34,693 bases of DNA from Flavobacterium solisilvae (GTDB lineage: Bacteria > Bacteroidota > Bacteroidia > Flavobacteriales > Flavobacteriaceae): NCBI RefSeq assembly GCF_012911605.1, contig NZ_JAAMPT010000191.1, positions 1 through 34,693 on the forward strand, given 5' to 3'. A model generated the notes under the pieces. The model did no database searches and was not told the DNA's origin. It saw only the letters and a list, made by a program, of their open reading frames with translations. The position numbers were made by a program, and so were the translations under genes. Positions 7,984 to 16,097 of the stretch are shown piece by piece; position 1 is the stretch's first letter; each line of letters starts with the position of its first letter.

Positions 7984-9015
7984 TTATTTAAAAACTAGAA
8001 TACAAATTCCAGTTACCATAATATTTACAATGGCTAATGGAATTAAAATTTTCCAACCCAAATGCATTAATTGATCGTATCTAAAACGTGGAATTGTCCA
8101 TCTTACCCACATGTAGAAGAAGATGAAGAAACATATTTTTATAAACAATACTACAATTCCAAGAATGTTTGCTGCATTTACACCAACGTTATCAACCATC
8201 CATTGCATTCCAGGATAATTGTAAGCACCAAAATACAACACAGCTAAAATCGCTGATGAAATAAACATATTAGCGTATTCAGCAAACAAATAGAATCCCA
8301 TTTTCATGGAAGAATATTCCGTATGATAACCACCAATCAACTCCGATTCACATTCGGCTAAGTCAAAAGGTGTTCTGTTGGTTTCGGCGAAAGCACAAAT
8401 CAAGAAAATCAAGAATCCAACAGGTTGATAGAATACATTCCAATTCATTCCAGCTTGTTGCGCAGCGATTTCTTTCAAACTCAATGTTCCTGTCATCATT
8501 AACAAAGCGATGATGGATAATCCCATGGCGATTTCATAAGAAACCATTTGAGAAGCGGCACGAACCGAACTCATTAATGAGAATTTGTTATTTGAAGCCC
8601 AACCACCAATCATAATTCCGTAAACTCCAACCGAAATAATCCCGAATACATATAATAACGCAACATCAATGTCGGTTGCTTGTAAAATTACTGTTCGACC
8701 AAAAATTTCCAATTTATCACCCCAAGGCATTACGGCACTGGTCATCAATGCAGTACTCATAGCAATTGCTGGACCAACAATAAACAGGAAACGGTTTGGT
8801 GTATTTGGGAAAAATTCTTCTTTGGCAAATAATTTCATACCATCGGCTAACGGTTGTAATAATCCGCCCCAACCCGCACGGTTTGGTCCAACTCTATCTT
8901 GAAGAAAAGCAGCAACTTTACGCTCAGCCCAAGTAGAATACATCGCCATAACCATGGTTATCGCAAAAATTGCAACAATAAAAACACTTTTTTCTATAAT
9001 AAATGCACTATCCAT
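7984..9015 (-). CDS. nuoH: NADH-quinone oxidoreductase subunit H
   Basis: 343-residue membrane subunit that forms the quinone chamber together with NuoB and NuoD. Family signatures are clear: ERKVAAFLQDRVGPNRAGWGGLLQPLADGMKL near the N-terminus, FAETNRTPFDLAECESELIGGYHTEY in the charged central loop, and a C-terminal WVRWTIPRFRYDQLMHLGWK. It starts three bases after the nuoG stop. No unusual features. Confidence 0.97.
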   Translation of the reverse strand: MDSAFIIEKSVFIVAIFAITMVMAMYSTWAERKVAAFLQDRVGPNRAGWGGLLQPLADGMKLFAKEEFFPNTPNRFLFIVGPAIAMSTALMTSAVMPWGDKLEIFGRTVILQATDIDVALLYVFGIISVGVYGIMIGGWASNNKFSLMSSVRAASQMVSYEIAMGLSIIALLMMTGTLSLKEIAAQQAGMNWNVFYQPVGFLIFLICAFAETNRTPFDLAECESELIGGYHTEYSSMKMGFYLFAEYANMFISSAILAVLYFGAYNYPGMQWMVDNVGVNAANILGIVVLFIKICFFIFFYMWVRWTIPRFRYDQLMHLGWKILIPLAIVNIMVTGICILVFK

Positions 9016-9018
9016 TTC

Positions 9019-10047
9019 TTACGCTTTTTTATTGTTATCTAATGGAATTTGAGCCATACTAATTTTTTTTCTGTCGATTTCTCTACCTTCAAGAATTCCT
9101 TTCTCGGTTTCAATCACCACTTTATCCATTTTACGAGTATAATTGTTTTGATTGATTACAGAGTCTTTCTCGAATTTTCTTGGACCTTCAATAACCCAAT
9201 CCGATACTTCTTTTTTGTCAAAACGACAAGTGTTACAAATGAAATCTTCCACTTCGTGGTATTCATCTTTTCTAGCTGTAACTCTTTGAATTTCGTTTCC
9301 AAACATCCAAAGTGTTGTTTTTCCACAACATCCAGGCGTTGTACATTCTCTATGTGCATTGAATGGTTTGTTGAACCAAACTCTCGATTTGAAACGGAAT
9401 GTTTTGTCGGTTAACGCACCAACTGGACAAACGTCAATCATGTTTCCTGAAAATTCATTGTCAATTGCTGCAGAAACACATGTTGAAATTTGTGAATGAT
9501 CTCCACGGTTTAAAACTCCGTGAACTCTTCCATCAGTTAATTGATCGGCAACTTCTACACAACGTTGACACACGATGCAACGGTTCATGTGAAGTTGAAT
9601 GTATGGACCAATATCTTCAGGCTCAAAAGTTCTTTTTTCTTCGATGAAACGAGTTTCTGATTTTCCGTGTTCGAATGATAAATTCTGCAAATCACATTCT
9701 CCTGCTTGATCACAAACTGGGCAATCTAATGGATGATTAATCAAAAGGAATTCGGTTACTGCTTTTCTAGCTTCGGTTACTCTTTCAGAAGATTTGCTGG
9801 CTACTTCCATTCCGTCTTGACAACCAGTAACACAAGATGCTACTAATTTTGGCATTGGTCTTGGATCGGCTTCGCTACCTTTTGTAACGTCAACTAAACA
9901 GCAACGGCATTTTCCGCCTGTTCCTTTTAGTTTAGAATAATAACACATGGCTGGCGGAACTGATTCTCCACCAATCATACGAGCAGCTTGTAGGATTGTT
10001 GTTCCTGCTTCTACTTCTATTTCTTGACCGTCTATGGTTACTTTCAT
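9019..10047 (-). CDS. nuoG: NADH-quinone oxidoreductase subunit G, short form (2Fe-2S/4Fe-4S protein)
   Basis: 342 residues, against roughly 700-900 for NuoG in proteobacteria. It holds the electron-transfer part only: a 2Fe-2S site (C35, C47, C50, C72), the N5 motif H105-x3-C109-x2-C112-x5-C118 and the N4 motif C157-x2-C160-x2-C163 with C207. A remnant of the next iron-sulfur segment follows (C235, C240/C241, C271, C274). The molybdopterin-oxidoreductase-like domain is absent. As far as I recall, short NuoG proteins are usual in flavobacteria, so this is probably not a truncation. It is separated from nuoF by an inserted gene and lies 42 bases downstream of it. Confidence 0.93.
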   Translation of the reverse strand: MKVTIDGQEIEVEAGTTILQAARMIGGESVPPAMCYYSKLKGTGGKCRCCLVDVTKGSEADPRPMPKLVASCVTGCQDGMEVASKSSERVTEARKAVTEFLLINHPLDCPVCDQAGECDLQNLSFEHGKSETRFIEEKRTFEPEDIGPYIQLHMNRCIVCQRCVEVADQLTDGRVHGVLNRGDHSQISTCVSAAIDNEFSGNMIDVCPVGALTDKTFRFKSRVWFNKPFNAHRECTTPGCCGKTTLWMFGNEIQRVTARKDEYHEVEDFICNTCRFDKKEVSDWVIEGPRKFEKDSVINQNNYTRKMDKVVIETEKGILEGREIDRKKISMAQIPLDNNKKA

Positions 10048-10089
10048 CTATGTTATTTTAGAAAGTTGTTTTTCTTTATTTTTTGAATT

Positions 10090-10641
10090 CTACAATTTAT
10101 TTTTAAAATGATCATTGTATAAAAAAACCAATTCAGTAAATTGATTTAACTTATATTCATCAGTATTCATCCATTTATTATATAACTCAGGATAATCTTT
10201 AATAAATTCCCCAAATTTTTTTCTTAGGCCAAAACCAGCAATTGTATGAAGTTTGCCATTGCTTAATATGACTCCATTTGAAAATTCCATCCCAGTTGAT
10301 GAAAAATAAATTTTGTATAAATTTATTTTCCCTAGAGTTACTTCATGATAGAATTGTTTTTTGTCCTCTTTCAAGCTAACAAATTTAAAATCACATTCTG
10401 GACCAATAAAATAAAACGATTTTATTTCTAATGGTTTATATGTTATTTCCTCTCCTTTTCCTGTTAAAATTTTTACCTTTTTACAAACAGAAGAAGGATA
10501 GATTGAATTTTCGTTAATCGAATTAATCCTAACAAAAAATTTACATCTTATTGTGTCATTTGCATTAGTCACAACATATCCATCAAACTTTTGCGAATGA
10601 ACAAATGAAGAAAACAATAATGAAAATAATAACAATCTCAT
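10090..10641 (-). CDS. Putative secreted protein of unknown function inserted between nuoF and nuoG
   Basis: 183 residues. A short signal peptide (MRLLLFSLLFSSFVHSQ) predicts export. The mature part starts KFDGYVVTNANDTIRCKF, resembling the 'GYIV..NGDTI.GK' opening of many Bacteroidota envelope proteins of unknown role. It has no iron-sulfur, quinone or membrane-spanning motif that would link it to complex I. Its ATG lies one base past the nuoF stop, so it is translated from the nuo transcript, and a 42-nt gap then leads to nuoG. Base composition is more AT-rich and lysine/asparagine-rich than the flanking genes. It looks like a cargo gene gained by the operon, but I recognise no mobile element around it. 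Confidence 0.8.
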   Translation of the reverse strand: MRLLLFSLLFSSFVHSQKFDGYVVTNANDTIRCKFFVRINSINENSIYPSSVCKKVKILTGKGEEITYKPLEIKSFYFIGPECDFKFVSLKEDKKQFYHEVTLGKINLYKIYFSSTGMEFSNGVILSNGKLHTIAGFGLRKKFGEFIKDYPELYNKWMNTDEYKLNQFTELVFLYNDHFKNKL

Positions 10642-10642
10642 T

Positions 10643-12010
10643 TTAAACTTCTTGCTTTGCTACTAAATGCTTCACTTTTTCGAATGGTTCAGCAACAAAA
10701 TGATCTCTATTTTTTATTTTTTCTGGGAAACGAATGTGGTATTCAAACTCGTCTCTGAAGTGACGAATTGCAGCAGCAACTGGCCATGAAGCCGCGTCAC
10801 CAAGTGGACAAATCGTATTTCCTTCAATTTTGGACTGAATACTCCATAACAATTCGATGTCTTCCTCGCGTCCTTGACCGTTTTCAATTCTCCATAATAC
10901 TTTTTCTAACCAACCTGTTCCTTCTCGGCATGGTGTACATTGTCCGCAGCTTTCGTGGTGGTAAAAACGTGAAAAATTCCAAGTATTTCTGACGATACAT
11001 GCTCTATCATCATAAACGATAAATCCGCCTGAACCTAACATGGAACCTGTTGCAAATCCGCCATCAGAAAGACTTTCGTAAGTCATCAATCTATCTTCAC
11101 CAGCGGCAGTTTTGTAAATTAAATTGGCTGGTAAAATTGGCACTGAACTTCCTCCAGGAACTAATGCTTTTAATGGTCGATCGGTTTGCATTCCGCCACA
11201 ATATTCATCAGAATTCATGAATTCGTAAACAGAAACACCTAATTCGATTTCGAAAACACCTTGATTTTTGATGTTTCCAGAAGCTGAAATTAATTTGGTT
11301 CCAGTAGAACGACCAATTCCGATTCCTGCATAATCGGCACCCGAATTATTGATAATCCAAGGCACAGCCGAAATAGTTTCTACGTTATTTACTACGGTTG
11401 GATTTTGCCAAAGTCCTTTTACCGCTGGAAATGGTGGTTTCAAACGAGGATTTCCTCGATTTCCTTCCAAACTTTCAATTAAAGCAGTTTCTTCTCCGCA
11501 GATGTAAGCTCCGCCACCAATTTGAACAAAAAGCTCTAAATCGTAGCCTGAACCTAATATATTTTTACCCAACCAACCAGCAGCTTTTGCTTCGGCGATG
11601 GCTCTTTCTAAAATTTTGTAAACCCACATGTATTCTCCACGAATGTAGATATACGAAAGGTTTGCACCCAAAGCATAACTCGATGTAATCATTCCTTCTA
11701 TTAAAAGATGTGGAATGTATTCCATTAAATATCTGTCTTTGAAAGTTCCAGGTTCTGATTCGTCAGCATTACAAACCAAATGTCTTGGATTTCCCGATTT
11801 TTTATCGATAAAACTCCATTTCATTCCGGCCGGAAATCCTGCGCCACCACGACCACGAAGTCCAGAAGTTTTTACTTCTTCCACTACTTCATCTGGCGTC
11901 ATTTTTTTCAGGGCTTTTTCTACTGATGCATATCCGCCTTCACGACGATATACTTCATAAGTTTTAATTCCTGGAACGTTGATTTTCTCTAATAATATTT
12001 TTCTTCCCAT
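10643..12010 (-). CDS. nuoF: NADH-quinone oxidoreductase subunit F (NADH-binding flavoprotein)
   Basis: 455-residue entry point of electrons, binding NADH, FMN and cluster N3. The FMN loop GLRGRGGAGFP is at residues 50-60 and the NADH-binding segment GGGAYICGEETALIESLEG at about 165-183. The 4Fe-4S ligands are C355, C358, C361 (ESCGQCTPCREG) and C401 (NTICPLGD). It starts four bases after the nuoE stop. Full length, with all expected ligands present. Confidence 0.97.
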   Translation of the reverse strand: MGRKILLEKINVPGIKTYEVYRREGGYASVEKALKKMTPDEVVEEVKTSGLRGRGGAGFPAGMKWSFIDKKSGNPRHLVCNADESEPGTFKDRYLMEYIPHLLIEGMITSSYALGANLSYIYIRGEYMWVYKILERAIAEAKAAGWLGKNILGSGYDLELFVQIGGGAYICGEETALIESLEGNRGNPRLKPPFPAVKGLWQNPTVVNNVETISAVPWIINNSGADYAGIGIGRSTGTKLISASGNIKNQGVFEIELGVSVYEFMNSDEYCGGMQTDRPLKALVPGGSSVPILPANLIYKTAAGEDRLMTYESLSDGGFATGSMLGSGGFIVYDDRACIVRNTWNFSRFYHHESCGQCTPCREGTGWLEKVLWRIENGQGREEDIELLWSIQSKIEGNTICPLGDAASWPVAAAIRHFRDEFEYHIRFPEKIKNRDHFVAEPFEKVKHLVAKQEV

Positions 12011-12014
12011 GATA

Positions 12015-12545
12015 CTATTTATCGTGTAAAGTGATTTTTCCGTCTTTGCAATCCGTAATTAACTGATCGATTTTCTCTTTGGTTAGATGTTCTTGGTAGA
12101 AATCGCCCAATTGCATCATTGGCGCATAACCACATGCACCAAGACATTCTACACCGCGAACTTCAAATAGTCCATCGGCTGTTGGTTCACCAACTTTAAC
12201 GCCTAACTTTGAACATGTATAGTCCATCAAGTCTTCCACTCCGTTTTGGCAACAAGGTGAAGTTTGACAGAATTCAAACATGTATTTTCCAATTGGACGT
12301 TGGTTGAACATCGTATAGAAAGTAACTACTTCATATACTTCAATTCGCTGAATTCCAAGAATTTCGGCTACTTTATTTTGCAATTCAATACTCAACCAAT
12401 TGTCGTGAGCATCTTGAACTTCGTGCAAGACAGGTAATAAAGCCGATTTTTGTTTGCCTTCAGGATAATGACTAATCAATTCATTGATACGATTCATCAA
12501 CGATTCGGTTATGTTTATCTCTTGTTTTATATGTGTTCTTTCCAT
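12015..12545 (-). CDS. nuoE: NADH-quinone oxidoreductase subunit E (2Fe-2S thioredoxin-fold)
   Basis: 176 residues. The C-terminal thioredoxin-like domain holds the N1a 2Fe-2S cluster: C93-x4-C98 (CQTSPCC) and C134-x3-C138 (CLGACGYAPMM). The N-terminal helical part (SHYPEGKQKSALLPVLHEVQ) is typical of NuoE. It partners with NuoF in the NADH-oxidising tip. It is separated from nuoD by 97 bases holding a repeat, the longest gap in the operon apart from that between nuoA and nuoB. Confidence 0.96.
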   Translation of the reverse strand: MERTHIKQEINITESLMNRINELISHYPEGKQKSALLPVLHEVQDAHDNWLSIELQNKVAEILGIQRIEVYEVVTFYTMFNQRPIGKYMFEFCQTSPCCQNGVEDLMDYTCSKLGVKVGEPTADGLFEVRGVECLGACGYAPMMQLGDFYQEHLTKEKIDQLITDCKDGKITLHDK

Positions 12546-12558
12546 TTTTAATTTCTTT

Positions 12559-12600
12559 TAACCACAAAGTGCACTACGAAAGCATAAAGTTCACAAAGAT
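12559..12600. repeat. Degenerate CACAAAG-type intergenic repeat between nuoD and nuoE
   Basis: The plus strand holds three imperfect units of a (C)ACAAAG-like motif: ACCACAAAGTGCAC, CATAAAGTTCAC and CACAAAGATTT. Similar 'aaccacaaaggcacaaag' runs are found between genes in many bacterial genomes and do not code for protein. Here it lies in the spacer of a respiratory operon, upstream of the nuoE start. No hairpin of note was found. Confidence 0.5.
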
Positions 12601-12642
12601 TTATTTTTTTTTTAGAATTAAATTTTTAATTTTTAATTGAAT

Positions 12643-13878
12643 TTATGCGTCTAATTCGCCTGCAATTACATTTAAACTTGACAATATTACGATGGCATCG
12701 GATAACATTCCGCCTTTAATCATTTCTGTATAAGCTTGATAATAAATGTAGCAAGGTCTTCTCATTTTTAAACGATAGGGCGTTCTACTTCCATCGGATA
12801 TTAAATAAAAACCTAATTCGCCATTTCCACCTTCAACAGCATGATAAATTTCATCTACTGGAACTGGAACTTCGCCCATCACAATTTTGAAATGGTAAAT
12901 TAAACTTTCCATATTATGATATACATCTTCTTTTGGAGGTAAATAATAATCGGGAACATCAGCATGATATGCACCTTCTGGAAGTTTATCTAATGCTTGG
13001 CGAATGATTTTTAAACTTTCCCAAACTTCAGCATTTCTTACGCAAAATCTATCATAAGTATCACCTGATTTTCCTACTGGAACATCAAAATCAAAATCTT
13101 CATACGATGAATATGGTGTGGCTTTTCTAACGTCATAGTCAATTCCGGCAGCACGAAGATTTGGACCTGTAAATCCATATTGCATTGCTTTTTCGGCAGA
13201 AATTGGACCTACATCAACCGTTCTATCAATGAAAATTCTATTTCTTTCGAAAAGGTTTTCAAATTCTTTCCAAGCAATTGGGAAATCATGAAGGAATGTT
13301 TCTAATTTTTTGAAAGCTTCTGGCGACCAATCTCTTTCGAAACCGCCAATTCTTCCCATATTAGTTGTTAATCGAGCGCCACAAATTTCTTCGTAGATTT
13401 CGTAGATTTTTTCTCTAAATTGAAATACATAAAGGAAACCAGTATACGCACCAGTATCAACACCAAGGATTGAGTTACAAATTAAATGGTCAGCAATTCG
13501 AGCCAATTCCATTACGATAACTCTAAGGTATTGAGCGCGTTTTGGCACTTCAATATTTAATAATTTTTCAACAGTCATCCACCAAGCCATGTTGTTGATA
13601 GGCGAAGAACAATAGTTCATTCGGTCAGTCAAAACATTGATTTGATAAAAAGGACGATTTTCGGCAATTTTTTCAAAAGCACGATGAATGTAACCAATCG
13701 TTGGCTCGGCATCTAGAATTCGTTCACCATCCATTAAAAGGATATTTTGAAAAATTCCGTGCGTTGCTGGATGTGTTGGTCCTAAATTTAATACCGAAAG
13801 TTCGCTTCCGTCTTCGTTGCGTCTTTCTTCTATTACTTTAGCATATCGATGCTCTGGTGGTAACAATAAATCTGACAT
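12643..13878 (-). CDS. nuoD: NADH-quinone oxidoreductase subunit D
   Basis: 411-residue 49-kDa-type subunit that forms the quinone-reduction site with NuoB. The signature LNLGPTHPATHG lies near residue 30, followed by GYIHRAFEKIAENRPFYQ. The C-terminal motif (RMRRPCYIYYQ-like, here KMRRPCYIYYQ, then the conserved LDA end, here GELDA) is intact. NuoC and NuoD are separate proteins, unlike the fused NuoCD of enterobacteria. A 71-base gap with a small direct repeat separates it from nuoC. Confidence 0.97.
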   Translation of the reverse strand: MSDLLLPPEHRYAKVIEERRNEDGSELSVLNLGPTHPATHGIFQNILLMDGERILDAEPTIGYIHRAFEKIAENRPFYQINVLTDRMNYCSSPINNMAWWMTVEKLLNIEVPKRAQYLRVIVMELARIADHLICNSILGVDTGAYTGFLYVFQFREKIYEIYEEICGARLTTNMGRIGGFERDWSPEAFKKLETFLHDFPIAWKEFENLFERNRIFIDRTVDVGPISAEKAMQYGFTGPNLRAAGIDYDVRKATPYSSYEDFDFDVPVGKSGDTYDRFCVRNAEVWESLKIIRQALDKLPEGAYHADVPDYYLPPKEDVYHNMESLIYHFKIVMGEVPVPVDEIYHAVEGGNGELGFYLISDGSRTPYRLKMRRPCYIYYQAYTEMIKGGMLSDAIVILSSLNVIAGELDA

Positions 13879-13885
13879 ATATTCT

Positions 13886-13908
13886 ATTACGAATTATGAA
13901 TTACGAAT
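13886..13908. repeat. Short direct repeat ATTACGAAT in the nuoC-nuoD gap
   Basis: ATTACGAAT occurs at 13886-13894 and 13900-13908, with TATGA between. It is followed by the palindrome AACAATTGTT (13910-13919). Arrays of 'aattcgtaattcataattcg' are frequent between flavobacterial genes; no function is shown by the sequence itself. Confidence 0.45.
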
Positions 13909-13949
13909 AAACAATTGTTTACATCGCAATTGGATAATTATTTTTTCTT

Positions 13950-14462
13950 TTAACTTGTTCTTCCAAAGAATCTATCGTCTTTGTCGGTTCTTCCGCTATC
14001 TTCCATTGGGAATTCTTTTCGCATTGGGTGAGAAACCATTTCGTCCATATTGAGAATTCGTTTCAACTGCGGATGTCCATCGAATTGTATTCCATAAAAA
14101 TCCCAAGCTTCTCTTTCCATCCAATTGGCACATTGAAATAAATCTACGATCGATTTTAATTCAGGATTTTCACCATCTAAAAAGGTTTTTACACGAATTC
14201 TAGTGTTTTCAATCCAATTGTGTAATTGATAAGTAACCGCAAATTGTTGTGATTTTTCGTTATCTGGATAATGTATTCCAGCTAAATCGGTAAGAAAATG
14301 GAAGTTTAAATCAGCATCTTCTTTTAGAAATTTAACTAAATTATATGCTTTATCTGAATCTACATCGAAACAAAAAATATCTCTTTGCATTCTGAAATTG
14401 GAAGTTGAATTTCCAAACGTTTCAGTTATTTTGTTTTGTATATTAACTGTGTCTAATGCCAT
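13950..14462 (-). CDS. nuoC: NADH-quinone oxidoreductase subunit C
   Basis: 170-residue 30-kDa-type subunit that bridges NuoD, NuoI and NuoG in the peripheral arm. The family signature is present in the last third: WMEREAWDFYGIQFDGHPQL followed by KRILNMDE. The C-terminus (GRTDKDDRFFGRTS) is short. It starts two bases downstream of the nuoB stop. No cofactor is expected and none is seen. Confidence 0.95.
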   Translation of the reverse strand: MALDTVNIQNKITETFGNSTSNFRMQRDIFCFDVDSDKAYNLVKFLKEDADLNFHFLTDLAGIHYPDNEKSQQFAVTYQLHNWIENTRIRVKTFLDGENPELKSIVDLFQCANWMEREAWDFYGIQFDGHPQLKRILNMDEMVSHPMRKEFPMEDSGRTDKDDRFFGRTS

Positions 14463-14464
14463 GA

Positions 14465-15007
14465 TTATAGATTATAGGAAGCTAATAATTCTTTATATTC
14501 TGGGGAATTTCTTCTTCGAACTGATTCGTTTTTAACCAATTCTTGTAGCTGCATTACGCCATCTACAATTTGTTCTGGTCTTGGCGGACAACCTGGAACG
14601 TAAACATCTACTGGAATTACTTTATCAATTCCTTGTAGCACAGAATACGTATCAAAAACACCACCTGAACTGGCACAAGCACCAACAGCAATAACCCAAC
14701 GTGGTTCTGACATTTGCTCGTAAACTTGACGAAGAATTGGCGCCATTTTTTTTGAAATAGTTCCCATAACCATTAGCATATCAGCTTGTCGAGGAGAAAA
14801 ACTTACTCTTTCTGAACCAAAACGTGCTAAATCGTAGTGTGAAGCCATTGTTGCCATAAATTCAATTCCGCAACAAGATGTTGCAAACGGTAATGGCCAA
14901 AGCGAATTAGCGCGCGCTAACCCAACCACATCGTTTAATTTAGTTGCAAAAAAACCTTCGCCCGAAACTCCTTCTGGTGGAGCAACCATATTTGTTTTAT
15001 TTTCCAT
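14465..15007 (-). CDS. nuoB: NADH-quinone oxidoreductase subunit B
   Basis: 180 residues carrying cluster N2, the final electron donor to quinone. Ligands are C45 and C46 in the tandem pair (ATSCCGIEFM), C111 (GACASSGG) and C140 (VPGCPPRPE). The N-terminal tail before the core is short, as usual. It lies 100 bases downstream of nuoA in a gap without a gene, holding only AT-rich sequence and a weak GATATT/AATATC inverted repeat. Confidence 0.97.
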   Translation of the reverse strand: MENKTNMVAPPEGVSGEGFFATKLNDVVGLARANSLWPLPFATSCCGIEFMATMASHYDLARFGSERVSFSPRQADMLMVMGTISKKMAPILRQVYEQMSEPRWVIAVGACASSGGVFDTYSVLQGIDKVIPVDVYVPGCPPRPEQIVDGVMQLQELVKNESVRRRNSPEYKELLASYNL

Positions 15008-15107
15008 TTTAGATATTAGGTGTTAAATATCAAATGTTAGTATAACTGACTTTATTTTTTAAAGAATTAAACCTTATAAAAGTTTTAAATCTAAATTTAC
15101 AAATTAA

Positions 15108-15473
15108 TTATTCCCATTCAAGAGCTTTCTTCTTGATAATATAAAAGAAACCAATAAGTAATAATGACATAAAAATCATCATTTTAATCATTCCTTCAAT
15201 ACCAAGATCTTTGAAATTTACAGCCCAAGGATATAAAAAGATAACCTCAACATCAAAAAGCACAAACAAAATAGCGACAAGGAAATATTTTACGGAGAAA
15301 GGAATTCGGGCATTTCCAACGGATTCAATACCACATTCGAAATTTTTATCCTTGTTTTTTGAACTTCTTTTTGGTCCTAAAAATCCAGAGATAATAATGG
15401 TTCCAACTACAAATCCAACTGCTAAAAGCATTTGCATTAAAATTGGAAAATAATCAAGTTGATTTGATTGCAT
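15108..15473 (-). CDS. nuoA: NADH-quinone oxidoreductase subunit A
   Basis: 121 residues with three transmembrane helices. Conserved features are the first-loop ECGIESVGNARIPFSVKYFLVA segment and the acidic FVLFDVEVIFLYPWA helix. It contacts NuoH and NuoJ near the quinone channel. As first gene of the operon it is preceded by a well-placed promoter (15507-15536). Confidence 0.97.
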   Translation of the reverse strand: MQSNQLDYFPILMQMLLAVGFVVGTIIISGFLGPKRSSKNKDKNFECGIESVGNARIPFSVKYFLVAILFVLFDVEVIFLYPWAVNFKDLGIEGMIKMMIFMSLLLIGFFYIIKKKALEWE

Positions 15474-15506
15474 AACCTTAAAATTTGCTCGAAATTAAAA
15501 TAGTTA

Positions 15507-15536
15507 CAAATATACATCGCAATATTTAAAACGCAA
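15507..15536 (-). promoter_or_regulatory. Predicted promoter of the nuo operon
   Basis: Reading the minus strand, TTG (15536-15534) is followed by a 19-base spacer and TATATTTG (15514-15507). This is an excellent match to the Bacteroidota vegetative promoter TTG-N19-TAnnTTTG. It lies about 34 bases before the nuoA start. Confidence 0.8.
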
Positions 15537-15616
15537 GAAACAATCCCTAAACGTTTGTTATTTATAGCTAAAAAAGGGTTTATTTAAAATCATTTTAAAT
15601 AACAAATTAATTGAAT

Positions 15617-15645
15617 AAAAAAAGCGTCCCAAAATTGGGACGCTT
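15617..15645 (-). terminator. Rho-independent terminator of cspA
   Basis: A perfect 11-bp stem (AAGCGTCCCAA, 15622-15632, with TTGGGACGCTT, 15635-15645) and a very short loop. On the minus strand it is followed by a run of T (complement of A15617-15623). It lies 32 bases after the cspA stop and insulates nuoA from cspA. Confidence 0.9.
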
Positions 15646-15676
15646 AATTTGCCAGGTAATCAAAAAATAATATATA

Positions 15677-15877
15677 TTAGTCTTCGATAGCTACTACTTG
15701 AGCTGCTACTTTACCTTTTCTTCCTTCTTCTTCTTCGTATGAAACGCTATCACCTTCGTTTAACGAACCACCTTTAACTCCAGTAGCGTGAACGAAAATG
15801 TCTTTTCCTGTTTCATCGTCTGTAATAAATCCATAACCTTTGGATTCATTAAAAAATTTTACTTTGCCTGTGCGCAT
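15677..15877 (-). CDS. cspA: Cold-shock-domain RNA chaperone
   Basis: 66-residue single cold-shock domain. RNP1 (SKGYGFIT) and RNP2 (KDIFVHAT) are intact, so it should bind single-stranded RNA and DNA and melt structured mRNA. The C-terminus is rich in acidic residues (YEEEEGRKGKVAAQVVAIED). It is monocistronic, with its own promoter and a strong terminator. The symbol denotes the family; which Csp paralogue it is cannot be told. Confidence 0.93.
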   Translation of the reverse strand: MRTGKVKFFNESKGYGFITDDETGKDIFVHATGVKGGSLNEGDSVSYEEEEGRKGKVAAQVVAIED

Positions 15878-15905
15878 TTTGTAATAAAAAATAATTAATA
15901 ATGCT

Positions 15906-15934
15906 CAAAGATAATTTTTATTGTGACATAACAA
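15906..15934 (-). promoter_or_regulatory. Predicted promoter of cspA
   Basis: On the minus strand TTG (15934-15932), an 18-base spacer and TATCTTTG (15913-15906) match the Bacteroidota consensus. Transcription would start about 22 bases upstream of the ATG, which leaves no room for the long structured leader of E. coli cspA. Confidence 0.7.
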
Positions 15935-16031
15935 TCATTTCAGTGCTAAATAATTACAAAATAATTAATGTTTGCTGCAAAAAACTATCAATCAGACATA
16001 AGTTTTATTAAAATATTTAAAATTTTAACAT

Positions 16032-16071
16032 AAAAAAAGCAGCTATTTTTGATTATTTCAACAGCTGCTTT
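16032..16071 (-). terminator. Rho-independent terminator of aspS
   Basis: A 9-bp stem (AAAGCAGCT, 16036-16044, with AGCTGCTTT, 16063-16071) encloses an 18-base loop. On the minus strand it ends in a run of seven T. It lies 27 bases beyond the aspS stop. Confidence 0.85.
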
Positions 16072-16097
16072 ATTATTTTATAAGAATTTGATATAAA

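Noticed and set aside
10090..10641. The gene between nuoF and nuoG as a fragment of NuoG
   Set aside because: It has a signal peptide, no iron-sulfur ligands, and no similarity to the missing NuoG domain; NuoG is complete in its short form.
15878..15960. Long cold-shock thermosensor leader upstream of cspA
   Set aside because: The best promoter match leaves a leader of only about 22 bases, and no strong structure was seen.
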